From Niveomyces insectorum RCEF 264 (taxonomy: Eukaryota; Ascomycota; Sordariomycetes; Hypocreales; Cordycipitaceae), in contig AZHD01000003.1 of NCBI GenBank assembly GCA_001636815.1, positions 86,925-150,924 on the forward strand: a DNA stretch of 64,000 bases. The letters run 5' to 3'. Under the pieces are notes generated by a model. The model did no database searches. It was not told where the DNA came from and was given only the letters and a program-made list of their open reading frames with translations. Positions 24,496-34,998 of this stretch are shown in pieces (positions within the stretch are counted from its first letter, which is position 1; every line of letters begins with the position of its first letter). Both the position numbers and the translations under genes were made by a program.

Positions 24496-26059
24496 GCTTA
24501 CTGGCTCATATGACGACGAAACCGAAACTCAACCCGAGGCATCGAGTACTCGTAGATGCGCTGGCTCGGAAGCCGATCACCGAACTTTCCATTTTTTTTC
24601 TCGGCCGTTGCCCTTTTTGGTGTGTTTTGGACGGCAGGGAACAAAACGGTTTTCAGGCGTTTTCCTTGCGCGACGCGGGGCAGGATCGCGTACAGTCCCT
24701 TGGACAGTGTTATAAAATAATACACACTATGATTGATTGCGGCTGCCGGATAAACGAGGGACCGAAACGGGGCTGTCCCAACACCCTTGCGCCAACCGGA
24801 AACTCGGACGCTTGTCAGCGGCCGGTCAGAGCGAAGTCAAAGACGCATTAGGCAAAGCGCTGGTCCCCTTTGCTATGTAAGCATACTTCGTACAGTGGAA
24901 TAACTTGGCTTTTCCAACTGACATGTGATAGAGAAATGAGAATCGCCGGAACCGCGCATTGAGTACTTTCGTTGACGAGCTGCCAATCACGACAAGAAAG
25001 ACAGAAAGCATGCTTGCACTGGAAGGCGACCGCCATGCATCGTCTGGCAAGCAAAATACCACCTCCTCCGTATGTATTCATTCACATCCCCTGTCCCGGG
25101 TCATCCGGCATCGCGGCGAAACTGGTACGGAGACGGATGGGAGCAGGGATTGATTGGCCTTTCGCGGGAGCTCCAAGACAGCCGGAGGGAGGCTTATGTA
25201 AGGCTAAGAAGTTGGTGGTTGCAGGTACTAATACTCCGCGCTCCGTATTGCGCCGTTGCTTCGTTTTTTTTGACAGCTCGAAATAGCCCAAAAAAAGCCG
25301 GTTAGAGCGAGATCGTAAAGAGAATGTGATAAACAAGCCACGAGTCGTTGTTTCCCTCTCTTGCCAGGTTCCCCTAGGAGCTCTGGAAACAGTCCTACTT
25401 GTGTACTTCGTACTTCTCTCGTCATCTCTGTCACGTTATCTTGGCATTATTCGAGACGTTGCCAACCCGGTTGCACCTGCCTCCGACCCGGCGACGCTAA
25501 CAAAAACGCGCGCGTTCCGTTCCCAAAAGCTTACCCAGCTCTTTCTTGCCTTGCCGTCCCCATCCCCATGTAATCTTACTACGCCAGTATTCAGCAGCAG
25601 CTGCTGCTGCGCTGCTCATCCCAAACTCCCGTCCCGCTTGGCGCAGCCGCAACGCGAACAGGGGGCAAAGCTAACATAATCCCTAAGAAAAAGAGGGGAG
25701 AAGCGTCGAAGAGAGAAAGGGAAAAAAAATTGCTGACCCTCATCTCACTCGGTTCATCTGCGGCTCTCCCATTTACTTTTCGCAGCCCGATTCCCATCCA
25801 CCCGTTACCTTTCGAGAGTTACTTGGACGATTATTTCCTGGTTTGCGGCCTGTCGTGCGCCATCGTTACTTTTTCTTCTCTTATTTCTTTCTTCTTCCTT
25901 TTTTTGGTATTTCCGTCTCACTCTCATTCCAGATTTCTTTTTTTTTTGCCTTTTTCACACTTCTTTTCTTTTTCTTTCTTTAACCCTTCTCTTCTTTCTT
26001 TTTTCTCTTCTCCCCCCCCCTTCTTATCTCGCCGTCTACGTCTTCTTTGCACACACATC
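24496..26059. other. Divergent promoter region, checkpoint gene and CDS1
   Basis: This 1.56 kb is shared by two divergent genes. The 190 bases before the CDS1 start (about 25865-26050) are almost pure pyrimidine on the coding strand, a common core-promoter or leader feature in filamentous fungi. Short open frames in this tract are low-complexity artefacts. No other gene is supported. Confidence 0.6.
25865..26050 (+). promoter_or_regulatory. CT-rich leader tract before CDS1
   Basis: Long runs of T and C lead directly to the CDS1 ATG at 26060. Such tracts often mark transcription starts in filamentous ascomycetes. Positional inference only. Confidence 0.4.
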
Positions 26060-27926
26060 ATGGCCAAATCTCGCCGGGGCGTCCGGTTCCCCAACCGCAC
26101 AAACGGCCATGCCGACCGCCGCTCGAGCTTCAGTGACGTCAGCGAGGAAGGTTCATCACCAACGAAATCCAGATCCGGCGCCGTCTTGGGCGGCATTGAA
26201 GAGGTGCGTGTGCGTGGGGGGTAATTGTTCTACTGCTCGGCGCTGGCATTTTGCGTGCGATGTGCATCGCGGTTTGGGGCGGCAGGCGGCAATGGGACGG
26301 GGACGATACGCGACGATACGCCATATACGATAGATATACTTTGCGTGTGGACTCTATGGACTAACTATGATGCCGTCGCTGCGCGCTCCTCTTTTCACAG
26401 AAACCCACCGCCGAGCAAGAACGAGCCTCCGAATACGAGAAGAAGAAGCAGAACTTCATTACACGCACCTTTTGGACCTTTGTCATGATCGGCGGCTTCT
26501 TCGCCGCCTTGTTCATGGGCCACATCTACATGGTTCTCATCGTCACCGCCATCCAGATCGTCTCGTTCAAGGAGGTCATTGCCATTGCCAGCGTGCCGAG
26601 CCGCGCCCGCCAACTCAATGCAACAAAGAGCCTCAACTGGTACTGGCTGGCCACAACCATGTACTTTTTGTACGGCGAGAGCGTCATCTACTATTTCAAG
26701 CACATTGTCCTGGTCGACAAGGTGCTTTTGCCGCTGGCGACGCACCACCGCTTCATCAGCTTCGTGCTCTACGTGATCGGTAGGTTTTGATCGTGGTGTC
26801 CCTGAGGGGGGGTGTGGGGGGATGGCGGCCGTCGAGTAACTGCCAAAGCCCCGTGGGGCCTAGCACTCCGAGCCTGACACCGTCTGACACCGTCTAACTG
26901 TCTCTGGCGTGCAGGTTTCGTTTTTTTCGTCACGTCACTTCAGGCCGGCCACTACCGGTTTCAGTTCACCCAGTTTGCCTGGACCCATATGGCGCTCTAC
27001 TTGATCGTCGTCCAGGCCCATTTCGTCATGAACAACATCTTCGAAGGCATGATCTGGTTCTTCTTACCCGCTTCGCTGGTCATCACCAACGACATCTTCG
27101 CCTACGTCTGCGGCATCACCTTTGGCCGCACCCAGCTCATCAAGCTGTCGCCTAAAAAGACGGTCGAGGGGTTCGTGGGTGCCTGGGTCATGACCATCAT
27201 TTTCGGTTTCATCTTGACGGACCTCCTCATGAAGAGCAAATACTTTATCTGCCCAGTCACGGTGCGCATCGTCTTTCTCTTGTGTTTTCTTCTTGTCGTC
27301 TGCTTCAAAAATGCTAACTTCTTTTTTTCTCCGCTTCCAGGACCTGGGTGCCAACATTTTCACTGGCCTTCATTGCGATCCCAACCCCGTCTTCTTGCCG
27401 CGCACGTACACGCTACCGCACTTTTTTTTTCTGCCCGCACGCTACTCGGTTGCCAGCATCACGATGGCGCCGATGCAAATTCACACCGTCATCTTTGCGA
27501 CGTTTGCTTCGTTGATCGCGCCCTTTGGTGGCTTTTTCGCCTCGGGTCTGAAGCGCACGTTCAAGATCAAGGACTTTGGCGATTCGATTCCGGGCCACGG
27601 CGGCATCACCGACCGTATGGACTGCCAGTTCATCATGGGGTTTTTCGCTTACATGTACTACCACAGCTTCATTGCCAGCAACAAAACCAGCCTCGGCAAC
27701 GTCATGGAGCTGGCCATTACGGGGCTCTCGCCCGAGGAGCAGGTCGAACTATTGCGCGGGGTGGGCCGCTACCTGAGAAACCAAGCGATTATAAGTGAAG
27801 AGGTGTGTTTTATGTTACCTTTTGTCTCTCTTGTTAATTCGGTTTTTTCTGATTGGACATGTCGGTCTGCTAACTTCTTGTTAGGTTCTGCGGTGTTTAG
27901 ACTTGGCTCTCCCGGCGAAGAGATAG
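26060..27926 (+). CDS. CDS1: Phosphatidate cytidylyltransferase (CDP-DAG synthase)
   Basis: Five exons (26060-26203, 26401-26779, 26915-27261, 27341-27802, 27885-27926) encode 457 residues, the size usual for eukaryotic CDS1. The enzyme makes CDP-diacylglycerol from phosphatidate and CTP at the ER, feeding phosphatidylinositol, phosphatidylserine and cardiolipin synthesis. The family signature is present near the C-terminus: S-G-L-K-R-x4-KDFGDSIPGHGG-x2-DRMD. Several hydrophobic segments precede it (for example TFVMIGGFFAALFMG and MALYLIVVQAHFVMNN), and IWFFLPASLVITNDIFAY lies in the conserved core. The N-terminus is basic and Ser-rich. All four introns preserve phase; the last exon is only 42 bases. 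A run of nine T in exon 4 (27421-27429) is translated as three Phe and is a place where a sequencing slip could hide. Confidence 0.95.
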
Positions 27927-28634
27927 CCAAGAAATTGAGCTTTGGCAAAAATACCTTGCGTTGTCCTTTCCTGTTTTTTTTTTCTGAAGAAAAAAACAAA
28001 CAAACAAACACGCTGTGCTACTTCTCCTTCTAATGTTCATTTTTATTTTGTTAATTTTGGGGTGTCTCTTATCATTATTAATATGAGCCCGGAGCATATG
28101 GGATGCATTTATGTATGGCTTGGGAAATTACATACACAAGAACCTTCCCTCGGAGAGGTTGTAAAATTCTTGAACCGAACAAATCATAACCCTTCAACAA
28201 TGCTTTGACTGACTTGGTACGCCTACAGTTTGAATGTGGGACACTTGGAACAGCAAGAAAAATCATGATTTTCAAGTTCTTAGGTACACCAGACCCTACG
28301 CCTAATTTCGGTTGATATTGGGTCTTCTAACATTCGTAACACGCCGTAAATATGAACGCCCGTTTGTCTACCCTTTTCCTGTATTTTTTTCTTCAAGCCG
28401 GTAACCTAGTCAGCCAGGTTTGCGGTTTTCTGTGCGATGAACTGATGTCTCGGAAGCACGTTTCCACGTCTTTCAACCACTCCGGCGTCGTCGCTCGACG
28501 GCCTGATGTCTGAGATTCTCAATCGGCCGCGGCAGAGAAAGCTTTCGATGCTCTCTCATCCCCGCAGTTCGCAGCACAAGCACCCAACTAGCAGAGGACT
28601 GCACGACAAAAAACTATTCATGGCTGAACCGCCG
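27927..28634. other. Convergent intergenic stretch, CDS1 to Sm E
   Basis: About 0.7 kb between two convergent genes, holding their 3' untranslated regions. No open frame or RNA structure was recognised. Confidence 0.6.
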
Positions 28635-29229
28635 TTAAGAAGATACACTCTGGATCAGCGAGATATTGTCGCCCTTGAGCAGAATGCGGCCTATATGGAC
28701 AGTCAGTGCCCGCTGCAGCTGCATACAGTAGAGACAAAGAAATAGATCACCGAGCAGAGCGCCATTACCTAGCGGTTTCCGCGTCTCTTCGGACTGCGTT
28801 TTCGTGATCTGGCCAACAACGACAGCGTCGTCCAGCACAAGGTTGAGGAACTCATCAAAACCCTGCCCAAAGTCAGCAACAAGTGAATCTCATTTAGTTT
28901 GCAAGGACCACCGGAGTGGCGTAACGACATGTCTTACCCGAATCTTGCCCTCGATCCGGAACGAGAGCTGCTCGTAGAGCCATACGCTCACAGTCGCATG
29001 CTGGAACAGGTTAGCCGAGCACAAAGCGGCGTGCGGGATACATAAACCGTTCTCATTCACGGGCAACGCACCGATTGCAGCAGCTTAAAGATCATGTTGC
29101 TATCACAAAGTGTCAGTTTTGTGCTTGGAGCATTCGTGGACTGGTTCATCAAAAATGGCAAGATGAGATTGAAACTCACATCGGTGGCAGCAAGACGCGG
29201 CGGCCGCCGCCGCCTCCGCGACCGGTCAT
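28635..29229 (-). CDS. SME1: Small nuclear ribonucleoprotein Sm E
   Basis: Five small exons (29229-29180, 29099-29072, 29000-28938, 28862-28769, 28690-28635) join to a 96-residue protein, close to the 92-94 residues of human and yeast SmE. The reading is MTGRGGGGGRRVLLPP, then NMIFKLLQS, TVSVWLYEQLSFRIEGKI, GFDEFLNLVLDDAVVV, and finally GRILLKGDNISLIQSV. These are the Sm1 and Sm2 motifs (F-D-x-F-x-N-L-V-L-D-D and I-x-L-K-G-D-N-I) in the expected order. The protein is part of the heptameric Sm ring on U1, U2, U4 and U5 snRNAs. All four introns (71-80 bases) have GT-AG ends and consistent phase; exon 2 is only 28 bases. No single exon reaches 100 bases, so the gene is easily missed by ORF calling. 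Confidence 0.93.
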
Positions 29230-29780
29230 GGTGAAAGTGAGGAGAAGGTTGAGGGGAGCACAAGGGAAGGAAGCCGGTCGCGTGGTGAGGTCGTCAACGT
29301 CGTCTGTTTTTCCTTTTCCGTCGTGAGAAAGCCAAATCACCACGTTAAAATGGCGATTGAGAGCGGCGACACCTTATGGGCGCGCGCCGAATACCTACCA
29401 ATTGCGACTAGTGGAGAAACTTTCAATGTTGATCGGAATGGGAAAAAAGTGGCGCCGAAGCTCGGGCCTGTCAGCATACAGTAAGGAATGTTGCTTATGT
29501 AATTTTATCACACTCTGAAGCCCAGCTTCTTGGCGGGAGTTACAACGAACGCAGCAAAAAGGACATATGCATAGAAGAACAAAAGCTTTCTTTCGACGCA
29601 GATGACCCGCTCGTATGGGTGTTCAATTTTTGTTGGGGCTTCAATGTGTTTTCGAGACGCAGCTAGCATACAGTGTGCCTTGCAATCCACACTCAAACAA
29701 TAGCAGTAAGATTCTGGGATCGTGATACCCTTTGAGAATATCAGCTGGCCAAGCACAAGCGATTGCAAGGCGTTTGGAAG
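29230..29780. other. Intergenic stretch upstream of Sm E
   Basis: About 550 bases with the probable Sm E promoter and the 3' flank of the next minus-strand gene. No further feature seen. Confidence 0.55.
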
Positions 29781-30275
29781 TCAAGGTAGGAACGGCCAAA
29801 CTTTGCGCAACTTTTGACCCATCCGAACAAAGGCGACCGCATCGATGCCATGCCGCGCGGCGACCACCGCCAACTTTGCATCCTTGGCCGGGTTGACCAC
29901 CTCTCGGACCACCTTCGCCTCGCGGCCCAAGTGCGGTCGTCCGCAGAGCCGGACAAGAACCCGGTAAAAGGCCCAGCGAGACGTGTACTTGGTCAGCATG
30001 TAGGCCGTGGCCAAGCGGCCAGACGGCGATCGAAACACAGCCGACGGAAGACGGGCGCCGACAGCGCCGTAGCCGTCATACTGAGCGCGGCGGACGCAAA
30101 ACAGCACGTCGGCGGTCTCGCTCACGTGTGGCCAGAACGCAGTACGAGCGCGCCGCCGTTCGACGAGCTCTTCGCGGAGCCGGGCGCGGTGCCAAGCTTC
30201 TGGTGTCTGCCGGGTTAGGCCCAGCATCCGGAACCAGGTTCGAAGAATGGGACGCAGGGGCGGTGGCTCCGGCAT
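29781..30275 (-). CDS. Conserved fungal protein of unknown function
   Basis: A single-exon frame of 164 residues from the ATG at 30273-30275 to a TGA. It is highly basic (many Arg) with an N-terminal LRTWFRMLGL segment followed by charged helix (RARLREELVERRRA), then FCVRRAQYDGY, AYMLTKYTSRWAFYRVLV and a C-terminal part ending QKLRKVWPFLP. Codon use and amino-acid composition are those of a real gene, unlike the antisense frame. The basic helical N-terminus resembles small mitochondrial LYR-type proteins, but a canonical L-Y-R is absent, so I assign no function. It is divergent from the kinase-HAD-PRT gene with 580 bases between the starts. Confidence 0.68.
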   Translation of the reverse strand: MPEPPPLRPILRTWFRMLGLTRQTPEAWHRARLREELVERRRARTAFWPHVSETADVLFCVRRAQYDGYGAVGARLPSAVFRSPSGRLATAYMLTKYTSRWAFYRVLVRLCGRPHLGREAKVVREVVNPAKDAKLAVVAARHGIDAVAFVRMGQKLRKVWPFLP

Positions 30276-30855
30276 TGCGGCCGTACGGTTCGGTGAATGC
30301 GTCGGTGGCGATGGAGGGCAGAGCGTTTTCGTGCGACGATGAGAGGTGGCGGTCAGAGTGAACAGGTTGGCGGTGAGTTGGTATCTGCTTGCGTTGGATG
30401 GTCAGTATTCGGCGCGAACATGCTTTTGTGCCTTACATAGAATTTTTGGTTCTCACAGCTTTTTTCTTTTGTTTTTTGGGGGGGGTGTTACACGGCTTGA
30501 TGAGAAAAACACTGGAAGGTCGATTGTGATTCACTCTCAGGTGAGCAAGTTGATTCGAATTTTCATTTGTGGGGAGGTAGTGATTCACTGACAGACTTTG
30601 GGCTTTTTGAATTGAGATGTTCGAAATATCGTGTTCCGCCCGGGCTATTTTTTACTTCTTCTTCCTCCTTTCGTCTTTTTCTTTAAGCCCCGTCAATTCT
30701 ACCCATCGTTTCAGTTTTTCATCCTCTTCTCTATATAATTTATATCAAACAAAACAAAAACCAAACGAGCGACCCTGAAATTGGACGACAATAAAAAAAA
30801 AAAAAAACGAAAGTACAACACCCACATTCACACGTTCACCAGAGCCTTTTTGACG
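30276..30855. other. Divergent promoter region
   Basis: 580 bases between two divergent starts. On the right side are a CT-rich tract (30650-30735), a TATA-like box and an A-run at about 30792-30805 in the leader. Confidence 0.55.
30732..30738 (+). promoter_or_regulatory. TATA-like box
   Basis: TATATAA lies 118 bases before the ATG at 30856, immediately after a pyrimidine-rich tract. Positional inference. Confidence 0.35.
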
Positions 30856-32901
30856 ATGTCGTCTGACGTTAGAAAGCGCCCTTTCGTTATAGGAATATAT
30901 GGAGTGTCTGGCTGTGGAAAGACGAAACTTTGCAACGAGCTTGCGATGAGGTGTAAGGATGAGCCTTTCAAATTTTTCGAAGGCGCAGAAGTCCTCGCCA
31001 GCGTCGTGCCGGGGGGCATCGATGCTTTCAAGCTACTGAGCGAAGAGGAGAAGGACGTTTATCGTCAAGAGGGTATTCGTTCTGTTTCGCAAATGTGTGT
31101 TGAAGAAAACAAAATCGGCATTGTGGCAGGCCACCACATGTTTTGGGACGATCCGATGATGCAGCCGATCCGCGCGACCACGGCGGCCGATTTGGCCACG
31201 TACACGCACATCATTTACTTGAATGTGCGTGCCGAAGTGATACTTGAGCGCCGACGTCGCGATGAGAGCCGCTTCCGGCCTGAGGCGTCGGTCGAGCACC
31301 TCCAGGAGTGGCAGACTCGTGAGCAAACGGAGCTGCGGCAACTTTGCCGCGACAACAGCATTCTCTTTGCGCCGGTCGATACAGATCAAGACGACAAGAT
31401 GATGACACGCGTCCTTGCACTACTCCATGACTTCCCAATTCACGGCGTGCGCTACGACAAAAACTTGGCGGTGCAACGGCTTGACGACTACGTGACAACA
31501 TTTTCGGCGTCATTTTCACAAAACGTGGTGAGCAACGTCCTAGTGATGGACGCCGACAAAACGCTAGCACCGATAGACACTGGGGACCGGTTGTGGTCAC
31601 TTCTTTCGCACGCTGGTGATGGGGCTGAAAATCCAACGAGGACGCCCCTTCAAAGCATTTTTGGAAGTCCGCTGGGCTACTCGCATGCCGCGTTTCGTCA
31701 AGTGTCACTGCTGTATGAGGAGGCCGCAAGCGAGCAGGAGCTAGACGCAGCTTGCGAAACGGTCGCTGATATGGTAGAGCTCTACCCAGATTTCCTTCGT
31801 CTCATACGGGGCGTTCTAGAAAAGAAAACCGCGCTGGTGGTTGTTCTCACATGCGGCCTGGCAAGCGTGTGGGAGAAGGTTATGGCGCGCCGCGGCCTCA
31901 AAGGCAAAGTGCTTGTCCTTGGCAGCACGCGTGCCTCACAGGACCTGATTGTCACGCCGGCCGTCAAGGCGCATGTGGTTGCGCATCTGCGGGAAAATCG
32001 GGGCAAATTTGTGTGGGCCTTTGGCGATAGCCCTCTGGACTTGCCCATGATGCAGGAAGCCCACATGGCTGTCGTTGTTGTCAACGGCGACGACTCTCTC
32101 CGCAGTCGCTCTATGGAGGGAAAACTACGGCAGATTCTTGAAGACGGGACACTGCCTCACGCATATCAGGCGCTCATGCCGCGGGATGCGAAGCCGCTTT
32201 TGGCCGGGGGTGAAGAAATGCCTATTATCGACACTTGCGGCGACAAGCTCGTGAGCAAAGTTGGGGCCTCTTGCGCCAAGTTTCAAACCCTGACCGAACG
32301 GTACGTTACTCTGTTGTTGGCCGGAGAGATGCGCGACGCCACAGTCTCAGGGCCCGGACTCCGGGCCGCGCACGAGACGGCCGGCTGGTACGTGGCCAGC
32401 GAGCTCCTGCCGAGCGTGCTGGGCCTCGAGACATATACGATACCGCTTGTCACGCAAACCCAGGGCACGGCTTACCGCCTGGGCCACGAGGCCAAGACGC
32501 TCATCGTGCCGTTGATGCGCGGCGGCGAACCCATGGCCTTTGGCGTGAGTAAAGCGTTTCCGCGCGCACCATTTGTGCACGCCGACAAACCGCAGGCACT
32601 GAGACCCGATCTCGTCCGCCGCATGCACGCCGTGGTCCTGGTGGACTCGGTGGTGAACACGGGGAAGTCAATTTTGGAGTTCTTTCAGCACATTCGCGGC
32701 ATCAGTGCTACCGTCCGCATTGTCGTCGTGGCCGGCGTGGTCCAGCAGGACGCCGTCGTGGAAGGCAGCCCGCTGTACGACAGCCTGATGTCGGATGCAG
32801 CGATCCATATTCTTGCCTTGCGGCTCTCCAAAAACAAGTTCACCGGCGTTGGCACCACCGATACCGGCAACCGACTTTTCAATACTACGTTTTTGCCGTA
32901 A
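30856..32901 (+). CDS. P-loop kinase / HAD phosphatase / UPRTase-like fusion
   Basis: A single-exon gene of 681 residues. The start is the ATG at 30856-30858; the open frame extends upstream only through a non-ATG, lysine-rich leader. Three domains are visible. Residues 10-200: a P-loop kinase with Walker A GVSGCGKT (16-23). Residues 225-430: a HAD hydrolase of phosphoserine-phosphatase type, with motif I DADKT (232-236) and motif IV GDSPLD (390-395). Residues 470-681: a phosphoribosyltransferase-like domain with VLVDSVVNTGKS (from about 594) and a C-terminal GVGTTDTGNRLFNT resembling the uracil-binding end of uracil phosphoribosyltransferases. The likely setting is cytosolic pyrimidine or nucleotide salvage, but substrates cannot be read from the sequence. 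The PRPP loop differs from the usual uracil phosphoribosyltransferase form, so that activity is uncertain. Confidence 0.85.
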   Translation: MSSDVRKRPFVIGIYGVSGCGKTKLCNELAMRCKDEPFKFFEGAEVLASVVPGGIDAFKLLSEEEKDVYRQEGIRSVSQMCVEENKIGIVAGHHMFWDDPMMQPIRATTAADLATYTHIIYLNVRAEVILERRRRDESRFRPEASVEHLQEWQTREQTELRQLCRDNSILFAPVDTDQDDKMMTRVLALLHDFPIHGVRYDKNLAVQRLDDYVTTFSASFSQNVVSNVLVMDADKTLAPIDTGDRLWSLLSHAGDGAENPTRTPLQSIFGSPLGYSHAAFRQVSLLYEEAASEQELDAACETVADMVELYPDFLRLIRGVLEKKTALVVVLTCGLASVWEKVMARRGLKGKVLVLGSTRASQDLIVTPAVKAHVVAHLRENRGKFVWAFGDSPLDLPMMQEAHMAVVVVNGDDSLRSRSMEGKLRQILEDGTLPHAYQALMPRDAKPLLAGGEEMPIIDTCGDKLVSKVGASCAKFQTLTERYVTLLLAGEMRDATVSGPGLRAAHETAGWYVASELLPSVLGLETYTIPLVTQTQGTAYRLGHEAKTLIVPLMRGGEPMAFGVSKAFPRAPFVHADKPQALRPDLVRRMHAVVLVDSVVNTGKSILEFFQHIRGISATVRIVVVAGVVQQDAVVEGSPLYDSLMSDAAIHILALRLSKNKFTGVGTTDTGNRLFNTTFLP

Positions 32902-33132
32902 AGCGACAGAGATTTTTGGCAGAACGAATCTCGGAAGAAGGGCAATATCTAACGAGGATAAACTGCGGTGACGGACTGAGGCTTGCGATGGGACACTAAT
33001 TGTTCATTTTCCTTCTTCAGTTATTTTCACATGCTCTACTGAGTATAGAATCTGACAAGTTTATCCTTCGGTGCACTAGAGTATGAGACATACGTGCTTC
33101 GTTCAGAATAAAAACTTATGACTACTCCTCCT

Positions 33133-34071
33133 TCAGCCAATCGTTACGGAGAAAACGGCCCCGTTGGTCGTGCTGATGTAAAGTGTGTTCTTGTCGCTGG
33201 TGCCGCGGCCAAAGGCCACCGACGAACACGACGACGCCGACGCCGCCTTGCTCGTCTTGCCGCTGGGCGTGACCTTGGTGACTGCGTTGGCGTTTGGCTG
33301 TGCCACGTAGAAGCCGCTGCCGTCGGGCGCTACCACAAAGTCCTCGGCCATCTTGAGGTTGGCGATCTCCGTAGGGGTGCCGGTGGCGCGGCCCGTCGCG
33401 GCGTCCACGGCTACCTTGTAGAAGCCGCCGCCAAACGTGTTTGTAAAGTAGGCTATGCCGTTCTGGTACTTGAGCCCGTGCACGCCCTCCACCAGGCTGC
33501 CCTGCGCGGGCGCCTTCATGGTGGCGTCCGCCAGCGCGACGCTGTAGGCGCCCGTGGCCAGGTCCATCCGGTAGAGAGTGGCCTTGCCGGCGTCGGCGAC
33601 CAGGATGCTGTCGTTGCCGAGGGGCGCAACGCCGATGAAGAACGCCGACTCGGGCACGCGTTTGACAAGGGTTGCCTGTGGCGCTGCATTGCTTAGGTCC
33701 ACCGACCAGACGGCCCACGAGCCGGCAGCAGAGGTGAAGCCGCGTGTTGAAAAATTCCCGGCAACGACGGCGTATACGTCGGGCGCGACCTCGGTGATGC
33801 CCGTCAGGCTGAGCGCGTCGGTAAAGGTGACGGGCACCTTGGCGCCCGTCTTGGTGGCTGGGTCGTAGGTCCAAAGCTCGGGTGTGTCAAGCCGTGCCAA
33901 AAGCAGCTCTCCGCTGGGGCGGACGACAAGATTCTCGATCCAGGCGCTGCCGGGCAGCTTGTAAATGCTGCTGGCGGCCGCCTGGCGGCCGACGAGAACG
34001 TCCTTGACCGGAAGAGCGCGCGATGCCGTGAGCAGCGCGGACCAGGCAGCGAGAAACGAGAGGCTACGCAT
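33133..34071 (-). CDS. Secreted SMP-30/gluconolactonase-like beta-propeller
   Basis: A single exon of 312 residues starting with a signal peptide (MRSLSFLAAWSALLTASRALP) at the ATG 34069-34071. The rest is a string of beta-propeller blades: IENLVVRPSGELLLARLD, LWTYDP, then GITEVAPDVYAVVAGN, DSILVADAG, VHGLKYQNGIAYFTNT, EDFVVAPDGSGFYVAQ, ending VAFGRGTSDKNTLYIST. This matches the six-bladed SMP-30/LRE-like fungal secreted family, members of which are often called lactonases. Acidic metal ligands of true SMP-30 enzymes cannot be confirmed by eye, so catalytic activity is unproven. It converges with the upstream fusion gene (230 bases apart). Confidence 0.8.
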   Translation of the reverse strand: MRSLSFLAAWSALLTASRALPVKDVLVGRQAAASSIYKLPGSAWIENLVVRPSGELLLARLDTPELWTYDPATKTGAKVPVTFTDALSLTGITEVAPDVYAVVAGNFSTRGFTSAAGSWAVWSVDLSNAAPQATLVKRVPESAFFIGVAPLGNDSILVADAGKATLYRMDLATGAYSVALADATMKAPAQGSLVEGVHGLKYQNGIAYFTNTFGGGFYKVAVDAATGRATGTPTEIANLKMAEDFVVAPDGSGFYVAQPNANAVTKVTPSGKTSKAASASSCSSVAFGRGTSDKNTLYISTTNGAVFSVTIG

Positions 34072-34998
34072 CGTGCTGTGGACGAGTGAATTTGATAATG
34101 GTGCAGAGCGAAAGTAAATAAATAAATAAAAATAAATAAAATGCCAAGGGAATCAACCGAGCGAGCTTGCTGGCAAAGCCAAGCAAGCAACCCCTAACCG
34201 ATCAACTCTTGGCGGTGCGGCGGGCATTTTAAACAAAAAAGAAAGCAAGCAAACAGACAAACAGAAGTGTTGTGGTCTCATTTCAAAAAAGACGGGAAAG
34301 GGTTCGCAGCCTAAATATTGGTAAGGACGATATAGATTGCTTGGGTACCCTTCTGCTCACCGTCATTTTATCCATCCGCGGAAAGAATCGTCAGACGCAA
34401 AGTGAAGGCGTGGCACCATTACCTGGTCTTCTTATTCGGTGTAAGCTCCTCATACGCTTGTATAAGGATATAAATAGAGTAAAAGTAAAAGCAAGCTGAT
34501 AATAGAAGAGCTGGGAAAAAAAAGGGGGTTAAGGACGGTTGCAGAACGGCTAGCCTACAAAGTTCATTGAAGATATCAAACCAGTGGGCTTTTTTTTTCC
34601 TTTTTTAATGCTTGAGAACAATCTTTCGTCTTGACGCATCAGTTCTATATGTACATACATACTGCTAGACAATGTTAAAAAATCAGATATGCAAAACTAT
34701 TCAAGCGGTTACACCGCGAAATTGTTGCTATGTCTTATAGAGACCATCCTCTAGCATGATCTCGGCTCAACTAAAGCTTCGCCCATGCGATAGCGGAAGT
34801 GCTTCGTAAAATGTAACGCCGAGTGACCTATAGGGATCATCCTTTTCGTCTCAGCCCAGTCTATGGCCTAGTCCCTTTTCAGTAGAAGGCTCAAACGGCA
34901 TGAAGTTAACGAGACTTCACGAGTTGCTGGTCGAAAAAAAACGGGTCTGGTTTTCACGACATCCATACGGTATATGCAAACACCATCAGGCTCATCCT
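34072..34998. other. Intergenic stretch upstream of the beta-propeller gene
   Basis: 0.93 kb between two minus-strand genes. It starts with an AAAT repeat (34115-34141) in the probable leader of the beta-propeller gene and is otherwise AT-rich. No gene is supported. Confidence 0.55.
34115..34141. repeat. AAAT tetranucleotide repeat
   Basis: Imperfect tandem AAAT units about 45-70 bases upstream of the beta-propeller start codon. Confidence 0.85.
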
